Source of the DNA: Pelomyxa schiedti
Taxonomy: Eukaryota > Evosea > Pelobiontida > Pelomyxidae
Assembly: GCA_020536535.1 (NCBI GenBank)
Contig: JAHLWZ010000627.1
Coordinates: forward strand, 1-50,141
Length of the DNA stretch: 50,141 nt
Reading direction: 5' to 3'
Shown: in pieces, positions 50,024 to 50,141 of the stretch
Position numbering within the stretch: position 1 is the first letter of the stretch
How the letters are laid out: the number at the start of each line of letters is the position of its first letter
Translations under genes and position numbers: made by a program
Notes under the pieces: generated by a model
The model's database searches: none
Told to the model about the DNA's origin: nothing
What the model saw: only the letters and a program-made list of their open reading frames with translations

Positions 50024-50141
<118 letters not shown>

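Overview
The window is nuclear DNA of a free-living unicellular eukaryote. Nearly every gene is cut by short introns (about 38-120 nt, GT-AG) and genes lie close together on alternating strands. Three things argue for a protist of the amoebozoan type: a Roco (LRRK-like) kinase, a single-domain class III cyclase receptor, and a set of RhoGAP, Ste20-kinase and ubiquitin-pathway genes. The exact lineage is a guess; an archamoeba or another amoebozoan is most plausible. I saw no bacterial operon features, CRISPR array, rRNA, tRNA or transposon.

Layout, left to right: an unrecognised gene (-, 192-1068); an SLC23/NAT nucleobase-ascorbate transporter (+, 1326-3901); a membrane adenylyl cyclase with an extracellular sensor region (-, 3972-6618); a small PARP-fold-like protein with a C-terminal zinc ribbon (+, 7045-7991); a C2-PH-RhoGAP-EF-hand protein (-, 8136-11065); a D123/CDC123-like ATP-grasp protein (+, 11300-12870); an unrecognised protein with a Ser/Thr/Pro-rich N-terminus (-, 12933-15013); two tandem four-helix membrane paralogues (+, 15297-17641); a complete LRR-ROC-COR-kinase-WD40 Roco protein (-, 17808-24988); importin alpha (+, 25288-27773).

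The second half holds: a linker-histone H1 domain fused to a WWE domain (+, 28139-29545); a Snu23/ZMAT2 spliceosomal zinc-finger protein (-, 29635-30926); an unrecognised MGC-start protein (+, 31204-32860); a multipass membrane protein with a large alpha/beta-hydrolase ectodomain (+, 33082-36312); a His/Lys/Ser-rich disordered protein (-, 36392-38329); a BAG6/Scythe-like ubiquitin-domain protein (-, 39030-42194); a Ste20/GCK kinase with a long coiled coil (+, 42453-47068); an eIF5A-like protein in which the hypusine lysine is arginine (-, 47207-47855); an A20/TRABID-type OTU deubiquitinase (+, 47892-49314); a dual-specificity-type phosphatase (-, 49430-49965); and an (AC)n microsatellite at the right edge.

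The best candidates for something undescribed are three. The first is the H1-WWE fusion, a possible chromatin reader of ADP-ribose polymers, which shares the window with a degenerate PARP-like protein. The second is the eIF5A-like protein that cannot be hypusinated at the canonical site. The third is the membrane-anchored alpha/beta hydrolase, which resembles a family I otherwise know from bacteria. Window-wide, the first coding exons are strikingly GC-rich and encode low-complexity N-termini, while later exons and introns are AT-richer. All gene models were spliced by eye from reading frames, conserved motifs and GT-AG sites; exon borders outside the quoted motifs are approximate.
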